From: Ctenosaura bakeri
Taxonomy: Eukaryota > Chordata > Lepidosauria > Squamata > Iguanidae
Reading direction: 5' to 3'
NCBI GenBank assembly: GCA_948474755.1
Contig: CAOLHI010000564.1
Span: 496,001-560,000 of the forward strand
DNA length: 64,000 nt
This document shows, piece by piece, positions 62,457 through 64,000 of the stretch. The position numbers were made by a program, and so were the translations under genes. The notes under the pieces were generated by a model. That model saw nothing but the letters and a program-made list of their open reading frames with translations, was not told where the DNA came from and did no database searches. Positions within the stretch are counted from its first letter, which is position 1. Each line of letters starts with the position of its first letter.

Positions 62457-64000
62457 GCAAAACTCCTAACATAATACTGTATTTCAAGACTGCTGTGGAA
62501 CAGGCAGCCTCAAGGTACACCAGAGACCTGGTCATACTATTTGTGGGGCACTCAAATCAGTTCTGTATGAGCTCAATTTTGCATCAGAGCTGTCTTGTTT
62601 GTACAGGTCTCTGCTCACAAGGAACAGTGAGTGCCAGAAATTCCTACTCTCACAGCAGCATATGTAGTGGGGAGTGAGAGGGCATTAACAGTGATGTAAA
62701 GTCACAGATCTTGATATAAATTTAAATTCTGTTGGTGCACAGCTTCAGACATGCAAGGGCTACAGAAATCCATCTCTGGCTCTCTCAAGAACAACAGCAG
62801 AGTAAATATCTGCAGGCAGGATTTTTTTCCAGGCGTACTTATTCTAGGTAATTTCTTAACACAATTCCTCTGATTTTTCAAGAGTTATTTGCAACAGTGC
62901 CTCGCATTTCTTCTGCAGCAGGAAGTGCTTCAGAAGTTTCTGAGGAATGTTTCTGTTTGCTTAAAATAGTTCAGCTGAAACATTAAACTTTCTTTCTAGG
63001 CTTAGCTGATGAGTAACAGTAGCAAACAAAAACAAACAGGTAACTAAAAGAGAATGTAGTACCATATCCATGAAAAGCAGTTACAGATAATCCAAATGCA
63101 GTACCACAGGCTTTGCAAACTCAGTTGGGTGTGTAGAAGTCTCAACCGACTGATAGGTAATGTCACTTTGTAAATTCTCAAATGGCAACTGCGCAGGGAA
63201 AATACCATTTAATAAAGTTTACAGAAGATGTGTGAAACAATACTAGAACATAAAAAGACAGCGCACAACACTAAAATAGGTTCTTTTTTGGTTGATGAGT
63301 GGGACCCACAGAATCTAAGGAAAAACACAGCACTTTGTAATTCAGTCCATGATATGTAATGTCCGTGTCACAGCTTATTTAAAAATGAAGATTTATTATC
63401 AGAAAAAATAAGGGTTCTGGCAGATACATGTTTTGTAATGGATTCATTGTTCACCAAAATGGCTTGTTTTGAAAAAAATATTTCTTTTCTCTGCCTGTTT
63501 TTTCTGGCAGTTCCCTGTGGGTTCCATAGCAGAGTTGCTTTCATCCATAGTTCTCTTTTCATTTTATAGCAGTCATTTTTTTTTCTTTTGTTACCTGCTG
63601 GTTTCCCTGTTCTGCTATGTAAGAATCTTGAGCAACAATATCCATTGCTATATGTTGGCACCATCAACCTGGGAGCTCTATTTTTGTAATGTTAACAATT
63701 AGTTTTAAAAATCATGGTTGACAATTTCAACACACTGTTGGCAGGATTAAGTTCAGTTCAATTATTGCTCTAATAACACAGGAAGAAAGGGTCCAGCTAT
63801 GGTGGGGAGTTAGGTCATAGACCAGACTGGTCAGAAAAGAAAAGATGAGACAGGGTAACTATTTTTGATCTCAGTGAGGGCAGGAGGAAAGTCTGAAAAG
63901 CCTACTCAGATCATTTTCATGTTTATACTGCAAAGAGAGGTGTTTTCATTGCATTTGTTCCCATTATTGAAGAGGACCTTAACAACTGTAGTAATGTTAT

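Larger units (their letters stand above)
37132..64000 (-). other. EBF1: EBF1 intron, upstream (5') part, at least 26.9 kb
   Basis: This is the intron preceding the F186-Q212 exon; its start lies outside the window. The expected exon with the H-C-C-C zinc knuckle was not found. It contains a CR1 LINE, an L2-like tail, a nested SINE, microsatellites, a tandem repeat and several repeat-free blocks. The stretches 37161-39100, 39640-41490, 43040-48080, 48690-51830, 54690-55730 and 60700-62390 contain no recognised gene. Confidence 0.85.

Overview
The window is vertebrate intronic DNA. Long-interspersed-element relics (BovB, CR1, L1, L2-like), many tRNA-derived SINEs (including Sauria-type SINEs), short DNA transposons and numerous microsatellites point to a squamate reptile, probably an iguanian lizard. 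That organism call is inference from repeat composition. No bacterial-type genes, operons, CRISPR arrays or RNA genes were seen.

Only one gene can be supported: EBF1 (early B-cell factor 1, a COE-family transcription factor), running on the minus strand. Two internal coding exons are present. The upstream one (37050-37131) encodes F186-Q212 and the downstream one (19301-19442) encodes V213-H259 (human/mouse numbering); both belong to the C-terminal part of the DNA-binding domain. The downstream exon has two in-register 5' splice sites 24 nt apart, which give isoforms with or without the eight residues GTPSYLEH. That peptide identifies EBF1 rather than EBF2 or EBF3. Neither the preceding zinc-knuckle exon nor the following IPT-domain exon was found, so the flanking introns continue beyond both ends.

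Layout: 1-19300 is the intron downstream of the second exon. It holds a BovB tail, a 139-bp tandem repeat, an inverted pair of Sauria-type SINEs, a 93-bp-arm palindrome and two copies of a hairpin-bearing dispersed element. 19443-37049 is the 17.6-kb intron between the exons. It holds L2-like and L1 tails and a 1.77-kb hAT-like element (27362-29130) with a GC-rich, ORF-bearing interior. 37132-64000 is the upstream intron. It holds a SINE nested in a LINE tail, a 2.36-kb CR1 with much of its reverse transcriptase readable, an unusual tandem repeat of TTGTGCAACATT-like words at 56797-57235, and several repeat-free blocks rich in homeodomain-like motifs that are candidate enhancers.

Most remaining open reading frames are short, lack recognisable domains and look like chance ORFs in intronic DNA. 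Conservation, repeat-family names and enhancer function could not be tested here and are marked as inference.
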